From Antennarius striatus (taxonomy: Eukaryota > Chordata > Actinopteri > Lophiiformes > Antennariidae), in assembly GCF_040054535.1 (NCBI RefSeq), contig NC_090797.1, forward strand, positions 8,983,001 through 9,047,000: DNA of 64,000 bases, given 5' to 3'. Below, in pieces: positions 37,998-49,645 of the stretch. Both the position numbers and the translations under genes were made by a program. Numbering within the stretch: position 1 is the first letter of the stretch; each line of letters begins with the position of its first letter. The notes beneath the pieces were generated by a model. The model searched no databases and was not told the DNA's origin. It saw only the letters and a list, made by a program, of their open reading frames with translations.

Positions 37998-40900
37998 ATG
38001 AGTGGACTACAATGCATCAAATACCTCATGTTTGTGTTCAACTTTCTTTTCTGGGTATGTAATCATTTTTTTAAAAAGCTGTGGTTGATACAGGACATGG
38101 GTTTGGACAGTGGTTGAAGGATTTGGGTGCTTTCTTCATAGATTAATGCTGATTTTTTTTATTTCCAAAATGAAGAGCTCTGTGAAAATGAGTTTTAAAA
38201 CCTTCAGATTTATTTTGTGGAGTTTTTTGTGTTTAAATGACATGAGACACTGGACTGCTGCATAAGTTATTAGAATTAGTTTGAGGCGTGTTCCTTAGGG
38301 TTAATAACTGAATTTAATTATTTAACACTCAAATTATTCTTCAAAACATGGAAAAAAGCTGCCAAAGGTCAGTTTAGTGAATTAACTTTTTTCTGCTGGT
38401 GTGTGCCTAATTGAAATGGGGGAGAAAAAAAAGTGTGCTCAATAATTCATTATCTGGAACAAAATGAAAATGTGGGACAGTTTCCTGCTGGAAGATTATT
38501 TGGAAGCTTCTGTGCAGTGAAATTGGATCTATAAAGCAAAATATTTAAAAAAGCACATATATATTCTTACAGCTTACAAATCTTAGAGTCATCTAAATTT
38601 TAATTGACCAGCAGGTCGTTGTTGTTGGTTGGATGTTGACCTGTGAAACAATGTCTGGTGCACCTGCTTTGGGTGATTGGAATCAGCTGCACCATCCATG
38701 CTTCATCACAACCAACTGTGTTCAATTCTCATAGCAACCTGTCTGCTCTATTACTGAGATTATTTGTTTCTGAATGAATAAAGATTTTTGGCAAGTCTAA
38801 AACAGAAAACATCAACTTTGTTCTGCAATATGCCTCCGAATGATCTGCTTCGTAGAAATCGGCATACAGTATTAACATTGTGGTTTGGAAACTGGTCTTT
38901 GAGTACTGTGCAAAATCTAAAGCGCTTGTTCAATTTGCACGTTTATTTTTTTTAAATTTATTTTTGAATGGCTTGAAAGTGGAACAGTCTGGATGTGCAT
39001 ATGAGTTGTTTATGACTTTATATATTGACATATATTGGATATATATTTTTAGATGTAATATATGTTGTGCTTTACTACAACATATAATACTGTATACTAT
39101 GTTATATGTGTATTTTATGCATTAGATTGTCCCTGCAGAGATTTGCTCTCAGTAGCCCTTCCTGATCAAACAACAGTTTCATGATTTGAGATCTCCCTCA
39201 TTCTAGGAACACATTTCTAAAATACAAGTTCACCACCCATGTACAGTATTGTCATGTTTCACAGACACACCTTGCTGGCCAAGATATCTTTTTTTTCTCA
39301 CTAGTAACATGACATTTTTTTCTTCTTCCCATTCTTGTCATTTGTGGGCAATCTCTTCTTCATTGGTTTTGGCATCACTGTAGGAATCAAGATTGAACAT
39401 CTTGACAACCCTGACGATGTTTGCAACTAAACAATAGTGTTCAGTGTGAAGTGAGTTATTTAGCAGTCAGGTTATTTGCTCCTAAAGATCCTCTTGCTCT
39501 GCTATGTTATTAATGTGATCTGGTATTTGCAGCATCAGATGAACACACACTGACTGTTCAAAAGTAATGACTGTTATGACCACCTGAGAGGGTAGCGGTG
39601 GCACGAATGGCTGTATGTGTACAGATGAATGACCACCTCCAAAAACAAACATTAATTTAAACTGGTTTCTTTATTCTTGAAAGATTTGTTATCAAAAGAT
39701 TTTGTTTTACACAGTAAGTTGTGAGCAAATCTGGCTCCATCTTGACAGTGTTTCAGGAAATGAAGACATTTTCCGCATTGTTTTTTTTATCCTGGAGGAT
39801 ATTTCCTGTACCAAACGCAATGTCACACACTTTTACTATCTTGTGGTGTGAAGATCCTGGGGTTGCCGATCCAATCCATTGAATACAGTGTGAAAACAGT
39901 GTGTCAACGCTGCCAAGCCTCTCGGCTATAATTCATGTCTTTTCTGTTGTTGCCTTGGTGCTGCTGATGGCTCTGTGGAGTGCCTTTGTGGTTAATGAGA
40001 GCTAATGTGAAACTCCAGGGAAAGGCCTGTTTCTTCCAGGATACTTAACGGCTCATTGCTATGGCTACATGAGCAACCACAACTCCCCCGATCACGTTTA
40101 CCATACATTAACACCAAGGCCCCCCATCATTCAGGACACTCAACATCTTTAATTTATCACACGTAATGAAAGCAATATTGGCTGCTAAATGTGGTTGCAT
40201 AAATACAATTTATTACAATTGGTCATGAACAATAAAGTGAAAATGAGGAACTGGTCTCAAGAACTTTCTGGAGAACATCTTAATCATAGTGTAGAGTAGA
40301 ACGACAAGGCTTCATATGTCAAAGAGCGCAATATCCTGCTCTGCAATAACCATGTCTCTTTGCGTAGAACGAACAGAGATGAAGTTGTTCACATTTGACT
40401 TGAAAGTAATGACATGATTCTGAATGTGACCTTTGTGTAGTTGTGCGTTAGTTCAAACATAGTTTACCCTGTGTTGAAATGGGAGTTACAGTAGTTGTTT
40501 TGATTGCTGCCAGTCATGGTTGTCATGATGGATAAGTTGAGAAAAAACATGTCGAGTTAAATCATAGCAGCTTTAGTGTTGACTTTACACTTATTTAACC
40601 CTTTAAATCTAAGTGGGTATTATTTGATACATTTGGGCTTTGAGGATTTCTAGTTAAGTTTGTATATATCAGGTTTTTCAGGGAAAAAAAAATCAAACCA
40701 GGTGCATGCATCTCTGCATTTTGCATCCTGGAAGATTTTGCATTTAGCAAAACCTGTACAAATTATAGCTCATGTTTACACATCTATGTAAAGACATTTT
40801 TTGACACATTTGGTCAGAAGGTTCCATTAAGGCCCCATTTTCGAAAAATTAGAATTTTCTGGAAATTATTTAATAGTTCAGGCTTTAAAAGGTTAAGTGT

Positions 40901-43900
40901 TATTTTTATGGGTGATGTTCAGTTGCAAGTTGAACACACTGGAACTCATATTGACATTGCCACGCCAGGTAATTCAAGAGGGACTTCTCATATTTGAATG
41001 AATTCACACTTCCTATTTCTCTGGAGTCCTGCAGCTAGTTGGGTCCACATTGGTGTAACCCACTGATTCATGGTCATCAGACTGTAGCAGAAAGAATCCT
41101 GAGGGGCGTGTTGAGGCATAACGCTGCTAGTTAGTGCAGAGGCTTGACGTATCACTCTCCTCTCCAGTTGCACGACAACAGGGACGCCAGCATTCAGCTG
41201 TGGTTTCAAACTGTGTGTTATGTAGGCGACAACAAAGAGTTGACGTAAACTTGTGCGGTTGCTGAGGGATAACAAATGGCTCTAGTGAATTACTACTGCT
41301 GCAAACGCAACATGAAGCTCCAAAATGATGACTACCATTTGTCATGTTGATTTTTGCCAATCTAGTGTTCATATAATCTGGATAAAGATCATAAATTGCT
41401 ATACCTCCAAGCTTTTGAATACATTTTTAATGTTGTCCAGTGTGAGAAACGACTTGCCTCAAGGAGCTGCACAGCTTATCATTTCCTTCTATCATTTCAC
41501 AACTTAAAATCTTGGTAAACAGACATGCAGCAGATGTCAGAACATTGAGGATAAAACTACAAATGGCAAATATGTCTCATTGGAAAATACCAGAAATGAA
41601 TGTGGGAACGCCTAGCCACGTCTGATGTCACAGATCACATTAACTGTGGAAAATGATCGAATTCTTTTTTACTACCCATGGACCAGGTTCTTGTTGATCA
41701 GGTTCTTCAGGATGGGTGGGGTAATTAGGAGAATGTGGTTGGCAGTTTGGCTTCATTTTTCAACTGATAGCTCACTGTTCATCTACACTGCAGGCTGTAT
41801 CAGTTTCTATGCCTCCACCCAGTCATCGTTTGTACAGACTGAAACAACAGCAAAAGTCCTGTAGTCTTTCCTCTAACACCCTCAGAAGGTTGGATGAATC
41901 CCTGGCTGATGCCTTCGTCAAACAGCAATAGTGATTCGTCCAGTATTATTGGGTTTTGATTGAATATATGAGGAAAAAAAAGAAAGAAATGAAGCCAAAT
42001 CTGTACTTCGGTGCTGAATAACACACCTCAACATCTGTACTTTTTTTTCATTATGCACATTTACTCTTTGCATACTTTTTACTGCTTTAACTCACATTCA
42101 CGTGTATTGCGGGTTTGAGGTGAAGCTAATGCTTGCTAAACTTTTTATTTGGCTTCAGTCAGATTTAGATTTACATTAAAATGATCGACCAACAATGTTG
42201 CTTAATAACAGCCTGCAGATACTCTATTTGGACATAAATGCAGATGATGGGTGGATTATATTTGGCAGATCAGCCCTGGTCTGTAGGCCAGGTGTTCATT
42301 ATCCTGTTTTTCGGAGTCTGATCCTTTCAATGTCTTTGTCTGTTTAGCTGGCCGGTACTGGGGTGCTGGCCGTGGGCCTTTGGCTGCGTTTTGACTCTCG
42401 GACAACAGGACTGTTTGAAGGAGAGGAGTCACCGACAGTCTTCTTCACTGGTAAGGCCTGACGTGACGGCTGTCTTCACAGTGGGACCCTCGATAGAAAC
42501 CAACAGTAGCCTATGACTCATTACCACTGGCTGTTGAATTTGTTGCTCCAGAATTAAATTATAAAATAATTTAAGCTGATTCTCTTCATGTGCTCAGATT
42601 AAATAAATTACATTATTTAAAAATGTCTATGCCCCTTTTAACTGTAGCAAAAATAAGAATCTAATAGTGGGTTTTTTTGTTGTCAAACACTGAGCAGACA
42701 AATGATGTTTAAAGAATTGTTTTGCATATATTTCAACAATTAAAATAGGCTGCAGATAAATATTGGATGAATCAGTGTAATATTTGATGCTACATCAGAT
42801 ATTACACTGAGTTTCATCTGACTGTTTATATGATACCTAAACGATGCTCATTTTCCCTTTACAATCTGAAATCCAGGCGTTGCAAATATCACCTTTTATA
42901 TAGTTCAGTTTTTCTTCAACTGCTAATGACCAAAGGCTGAAGGTATTCAGTTTAAAATGATATAGTGTATGTCAGATTCCGTATGACGAACAGGAAGTTC
43001 TCTTAAGAGGTCATCAAAGTTTAATGTATAGCTTTGAGCTCCAGGAAAGTGATGAGTTTAGTGTAAAGTGAGTACGATCCCATTAGCATGTGTTTTTTGA
43101 GGGGGCTGTTAGTATGTGAGGACTGATTTTTTTTACTGATGCGTTTCCATTCATCTTATTCACAAATGTCAACCTTTTTTATGAAGCTGAGACCAACTAA
43201 AAGTAGAGACACTGGCTGATCCAGACTAACTGAGGTAGTCTGGATCAGCCAGTGCTGATCTTCAATGTGTTGTAGCTTTCTCTTAAAACATCACAGCTGA
43301 TCAGATTAAACTGAAGTTTCCAGAAGCCATGAGATGTCGGATGGATTAAAGCAGAATCCTTTTAAGTTATTTGAATGTGCTATAGCCTTTAAGTGAAGAG
43401 CATCATCAAGGAAGGTTTGCAGGCTTGAGTGTTTCTCTAGTGCCGCTAGATGAGCTCACTGAACCTGTGAGGGCTGCATACCTCGGTGCTTACCTGCTAC
43501 CCTGCTGTACCACACAAAAGAGCTGCATGTTCTTTGTGTGATTATGAAAATATGTAGAGATTGCTGTTCTTGATCTTGTCTGGCTTGACATGTATGCACA
43601 CACAAGTGATTTGTAGGCTAAGACACTTCCCCTTTTTGTTTCTTCTTTATTTAACCTTTATTTAACCAGGTCAGTTGAGAACCAGTTCTCATTCACAATG
43701 ACGACCTGGCCAACCTAACATTCCACCAACATGGGGATGACTAGATAAAGAAAGTACAATTGTTTTTTACCCTACCCTACCAAGTTTCGTGAATATCAGT
43801 CTATTTGTAATTCTGCTCCACAAAATCAGCAGACATTGGGAAAACATTACTTCCCTGGCAAGAAATGTCACTCCTTTTCCGGAATTTCAGGTAGGAGCCC

Positions 43901-46900
43901 TTGCCAGGGGCAGTTCTAGGTTCAGATCTTTGAGGGGGCTCAACCCCCAAAGGTAAGGCAGATGTTTGTGCACACAGGATTTTATTGTTGCCATGACTGC
44001 AGGAGGTAGACTAATAACACATTGCCTACGAGAATTGACAATATTCTGGCATGTAAAACATTATTCATTTAATCAGACTCAATATTTGTGTAGCTCTGTA
44101 GATGTTACAGAAAGCTACGTCCAATCTTTGGGCTCATACCAGTGGTTTTAACTAGTATCTAGTAGATGCAGAAAAAAACAACACAATATGGCATAAGTGT
44201 AGACACAACAATATTAAATACATAATAGATCTATTGACCCTGTTTGTTCAGTCCTTATTAATGCTATTTATATTTCAATTCTATTTTAGGATCCTCTAAA
44301 TTGACTAATGATCGAAGTCATATAAATTTATATCTACTCTTTTAATTTGGCAGTCATTAAAGGTACTGCTGTAATGCACCACTAGTGTTACTAACTCTTC
44401 TCTCGGTTAATGAGTTCCACTGAATGTTGCAGGAAAATTGAAAGAGATTTTTATTAAAAACATTCAAGAGCTCCCATCTTGTATCCTGTATCAAACATTC
44501 TGAGCACTGTTTTCCTCTTCTTGACACCAACATTCATGAATTTGTCTTAGTTTTGTGTGACCTTGTTACGACCCAGCTAGAGGACTGGATAGATAACATA
44601 ATAACAGATTTAAAAAGGGGGGAACATAAAACATTTATTCAAATTCTCGCAATAAATACAAAGGTTTAACCAAGGATCTCGGCCAATGGGCGCATTTCAA
44701 AGATGAAAACTTCCAATACTTCCTTAACAAAAATACTCAAATGGAACACGTTCTTAACAAAGGTCGGATACTAACTCAATACACACAAGGTCACAATTTG
44801 ATGCCATCAAAGGCGTGCTGCCACAGTCAGACAGGCGTGCCCTGACTAACTGGCTTGCAGAGCTTTTAAAGTGTCCCTGCCAGGTGACGTGGCAGGGCTT
44901 GGGCCAGGCAGGAAGACAGCACACCAATCAGGAGATGGTCATGATGACGAGGCGCAGTCAGGAGTCCCAGAGACACCACACCTGGCACTGACGGAGGGCG
45001 GAGCATCTGGGAGCAGAGCAGGGCAGGGCCAGCAGCTCAGAGGCAGGGGCCCAGAGGGACACACAATACAAACAGATGAGCTACGGCAGTAACAATGAAT
45101 TTGTCTTAGTTTTGTGTGACCTACATCCTTCTTCCCTAGATTGGAATAACCATCTTTATATCTTGCTGCTCTGTCACTGTTTCTTCCTCATCGGTCTGCT
45201 CTCATCTCCCTCACTCTTTTCTCTCCCTCTCCTTGTATGGTATATAGTGTTTAATGAGAGACGGTATTGTTAACATTCCCCCATAATCAGTCCAGTTCTG
45301 TCATGACAAACACAAGGTGCATCACGTGTTGACCTGAACCAATATTGTTTGTTAACTATTGAGAAGCACGAGCTATTTGTTGACAACACATGTGTCCAAT
45401 AGCCCAGTCCCAGTCATGGTGACTACATTACTACTAATGTTTAACATGGTTCCAGCTTCACTTAAAGCATTAACCAGTTTTTAGCTGCGGCCCTAACCTT
45501 CATATCCAATCCTTGTTAACTGATTTCTCAAAACTTCTGGGAACATGACTTATCTTCAAACAAAGCCGTTTAAACCCACCACAAACAGTCTTCAAACTTT
45601 TGAACTTTGCTTCGATTGAAATGGACCAACTATTTACACTGTGATCAGTCTTTTTCACCTGTTTTTTTGGTTTGTGAGTATAAACCACAATTGATGGTGT
45701 AAGGTCCAGGAAAGAACCCATTGTGGATTTCGATAAAGGAATGGAGCCTCCCCATCCAGCTTTCCACACCTAGACAAGAACTGTTGAACAAATTTGTGGA
45801 GGGGTGACTCCTGACTGCCATTCTGATTGTCCAAAAAAAGCAATTTGAAGTTTTACTTTCCACTGACTGAGAGACCAAGTCTGCTCTACAATATGAAAGC
45901 TTTGTAAAACCATTTGTGTCCATTTCTGACGTGACCTTGTGGATGTTGCTTTATCAGGGACCGTTGCTTTATCAGCAGTAACAACCTGATTTAGGGCCAC
46001 TGAGGGTAGCTAAGGCCATCGTCGGTCCACAGCGAGGCGGCTCCACCGGACTGGCACATAGCTTTCATTCTTCACTGGTTGACAGAGTTGTCTTTGTTTC
46101 TCCACTTTTGTGTTCTTTTGGAAAGACAGGCCTGCTCCCTCCCTTCCCTCCGAGTTCCATCAGACTGATAAGCCAAGTGGGCAGTCAGGCGACAGAGGGT
46201 TGTTTTGAAATGGCAAATGACTTCATAACAGCTTTGGAGACAGAAGTTCTGGAGGAGGAACATTTGTATGTCCACATGACATCAGCTTATCTCCCAGAAT
46301 CATATTTTTTTCTTATGGAAGCTACATCAATGGAGGACAAAGACATTGGGTGTTTCTTATCTTGTGGCTCTGAAATTGCAAATAGAAGTTTCTACAATTG
46401 TTTGAAAAATTTCAGATGTATGTTTTTTCCTCGGTGTTATTTATGCCTTGTTTATGAATTTTCACCATGGTTTATAACCACATGCAGAGGAGTCGCAACC
46501 ACACATCTGATCTCCTGTATCCTGCTAGAAGAGTGACGTACGCTAGTTTTGATGCTACAAACAATCTAATGGGAATGAATGCAAAAGAGAAACAGATGAG
46601 GATGAACTCCAAGCAGACAATATGTGCTGTGTGTGTGATAAGTGTGTATTGTTTTTAATCAAACTAGTCATAGCTGTGAATTTATGTGACCCCAGCGCTG
46701 ATAGCAGCCGTGAAATGGCCGAAAGGGACTAATATTGCTGCCAGCATCTCGAGGATCACTAACCATCAGATTAGACACAATGTAAAAATAAATTTGGGGT
46801 GAAAATAGAAACTTTTCTCATTGAAGCTTAGTTTTGCACAGCGTCTACCATCATATTTTAAAGACTTTTATTGATTGGATTCTGCTCAGTTATTATAAGT

Positions 46901-49645
46901 ATCAAATATTCATAATCAACAGAGTTTATATTGAATACTGTATTATAAAGTCTTTTGACCCCAGTATGTGACTTGTTCTGCAGGTGTGTACATCCTGATC
47001 GCGGCTGGCGCTCTGATGATGGTTGTTGGCTTCCTGGGATGCTGTGGAGCCATCAGAGAGTCACCATGCATGCTGGGATTGGTGAGTGATTCTTTCCGTT
47101 CAGGGGAAGAACGCAATCTCACAACCTGGTGCCTTGATGTAAAAAAGGGAAAGCGTGTCTGTGGTCGTGGTGACGTAGAGGATGACTTCAATGAAGTTTA
47201 AAATGACTAATGTTTGAAGTGCTGATTCATCCTGACGGCCTTCGGCGCGTTGTGATACGTTTGGGGATCCCGTTTGAATTTGGTCCTACACTACAACAAA
47301 AGCTAGTTTCAATGGAAGTGGAATTATGATCACAAGCCAGACTTTGACAGCTAGCACGTTCCCGGCAGAAGTGAAGTTTTTCGACTGCTTAGAAGAAACT
47401 TCTCACGATAACGTCCCAGAGTTTATTTCTACTGGAACCATTCTGTGGAGATTTGGACACATTCTTTTTTGAAGTAATGAACCGGGTTGATTTTGAGGTG
47501 CAGCTGGATCAAGTATAGATACAGGAAAGTTTTCCATTTTGAAATTGTCAGTAGGTCCATTTTCAACAAAAGATTGTAGATTATTTGATCCTAAAACGCA
47601 TATGATGAGAGGATCATGTAGTTACTAATCTGCACTGCAGCTGCTCAGGTGTACTAGTGTCTGCCAAACATAAAACTTATGAATTACAATATGTGTGTGA
47701 AGCACCTGTATCTCCACAAACAAGCTGAGATAACTATGTTTTTTGTTTAGTTCTTCCTCTTCCTGCTTCTCATCTTTGCTGTGGAAGTGGCTGCTGGGAT
47801 TTGGGGACTCTCCAATAAAGACAAGGTACACAGTGAACACATGAAACACAATTTCTGCCAGCTAATTACACCCATCAGGAAAGTTAATGGTGTTGATAGT
47901 ATATATGTGTGTGTGTCTGTATGTGTGTCTGCGTGTCTTCAGGTGGTGGAGGAAGTTACAGAATTCTACAAGCAGACCTACACCAACTATAGAGACACCA
48001 GACAGGAAGCCCTGAAGGAGACACTGCGTCTCATCCACTTTGGCGTGAGAACATACACACATATATGGAATACTGTTTACCTGTTTATCATCTTTCTCTT
48101 CAGACTGGTTCTTTAATCAAGACAGTCACATGAGGTTGGGAGCAACCAGTTATGTAGATATCTTATTGTTTTGCAGTCAGTTTTACTTGATATCCTGGTT
48201 TTTGTAACATTTCCCGGGTCACTCATCATGCATAACGAACACGGTCACTAATCTGCTGTATCAGACTGTCCTGAGGTTGTGTGATTGCACAACTAGACCT
48301 CTAGCACCATCTTAAGGTCAAACTTTTAACTGGCTTCAGACGTTTTGTAGTCACTACTGTCTGTGGGTTTGTTGCTGTCTATTAGCAGAATGACACAAAA
48401 ACAGCTCCTTAGAGTTCCATCAAAATTAGACAAGGAAGGACTTTTAGATGGATCTTGAGTAAAAGGGTGGATTCAGGAATCAAATTTTGAACATTCCAAG
48501 ATGGGACTTAATGATAAAGTATGAACCACTCGATGGATTACCCTGATGTAGAAGGGTAATATGTACCAGTGGATCCTGATACAGATTCAGATCTTTATTT
48601 AGTCATGATTAAGGTTTAATTTAAAGGGACTGTTCGTCCTTAGCGGACCTTCAACCTTCAAATTTGTCCAATACTTTGGATTAAAATCTCATCTGTAGTT
48701 TGTTTATGCTAACTACAGAATGTTAGGATCAAAAATAAGACTAAAGGAATGCAGGAAATGCAAATGCTAAATATTTGGATCTTAACATTCTGACATTACC
48801 TTCTAACTTAAAGTACTAACTGTATACTGTATATACTTCTGCCCTGACGCATCACAGACCTCCTAACAAGTCTGGACTGAGTGTTCTGTTCTACTGTTTC
48901 TATTTTAGAGATCCCTGTAGATATTTTATATTTAAAAATAAATACTGTGGCCTTCTTGTTTCCTCATCACAGCTGAACTGCTGCGGACCTACAGGGACCG
49001 TCATTGATGCTGCCAAAGATATCTGCCCCAAAAAGGAGGGACTGGAGGTCCTCATCACCACGGTAACTGATGGGATTTCTGTCTGATTCATAAAGGGATT
49101 TATATGGAGGCATCCTATTGATCAAGAAGCCTCAATAAATCCTTCAATAAATTATCCTGTTAATCCTAAATGTCCAAATGTTGCGTTCTTTGCTTTGTGA
49201 ATGTTGTTGATCTGTATTGAATACCATCATGTTTTTCTTTGCTTGTCCATCAGAGCTGCCCGAATGCCATCGACGAAGTGTTCAACAGCAAGCTACACAT
49301 CATTGGTGGGGTTGGAATCGGAATCGGTATCATCATGGTATGTCCAAATCCTGAAGTCAAGTTAAACTGGATGGACAAATTTACTTTATCTTTATATGAT
49401 CACACATTTGTTGTAAGTTTTTGGAACATATATTACAAATTAATTTAATATTCAAGTTTTGAAAGAAAAGGTTTAGTAAAGTGATCATATCACTTTCAGC
49501 TTTATCAAAGTTGTATTTTATTTAGCAGAAAAGTTGAATTACTCAATGGCATCACTGCTGTTTTTTGTCTCCTCTCCAGATATTTGGGATGATCTTCAGC
49601 ATGATGCTCTGTTGTGCCATTAAGAGATCCAGGGATTTTGTTTGA
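37998..49645 (+). CDS. cd9: CD9 antigen (tetraspanin)
   Basis: CD9 is a four-pass membrane organiser of adhesion, fusion and vesicle partners. Exons: 37998-38054, 42348-42450, 46984-47081, 47751-47825, 47943-48044, 48973-49062, 49254-49337 and 49580-49645; phases agree and give 224 residues. Seen: [19 protein letters not shown] (TM1 start), [19 protein letters not shown]2 with GFLGCCGA and [11 protein letters not shown]3 [19 protein letters not shown], the large loop with Cys-Cys-Gly at 148-150, Cys163 (ICPKK) and Cys177 (SCPNA), TM4 with [19 protein letters not shown], and tail KRSRDFV. All tetraspanin hallmarks are present, including intracellular cysteines likely to be palmitoylated. Closest to CD9 among CD9/CD81/TSPAN2 from memory; cd9a or cd9b not decided. 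AATAAA lies near 50205. Confidence 0.95.
38055..42347. other. cd9 intron 1
   Basis: 4.3 kb, AT-rich, without a recognised gene, RNA or clear mobile element. Open frames seen here are short and show no family motif. Confidence 0.5.
43210..43254. repeat. Perfect 19-bp hairpin
   Basis: The arm CACTGGCTGATCCAGACTA (43210-43228) is the exact reverse complement of 43236-43254, with a 7-base loop. It lies in cd9 intron 2. Confidence 0.9.
44564..45094 (-). mobile_element. Solo-LTR-like insertion
   Basis: The 531-bp segment starts TGTTACGACCC and ends GCAGTAACA, so it has TG..CA termini with a 6-base inverted TGTTAC/GTAACA. Read on the minus strand it has an ATTGG element, a TTTAAAAGC TATA-like box and then AATAAA, in LTR order. 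It is flanked by a 28-bp direct repeat (44536-44563 and 45095-45122). No internal retroviral genes are seen next to it, so it would be a solo LTR of the gypsy type often seen in fish. Confidence 0.7.
45123..46983. other. Right part of cd9 intron 2
   Basis: Contains overlapping open frames on the minus strand (45500-46000) and one of 142 codons on the plus strand (46108-46536). None matches a family I know, and different minus frames look like pieces of one decayed coding sequence. No intact gene. Confidence 0.4.
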
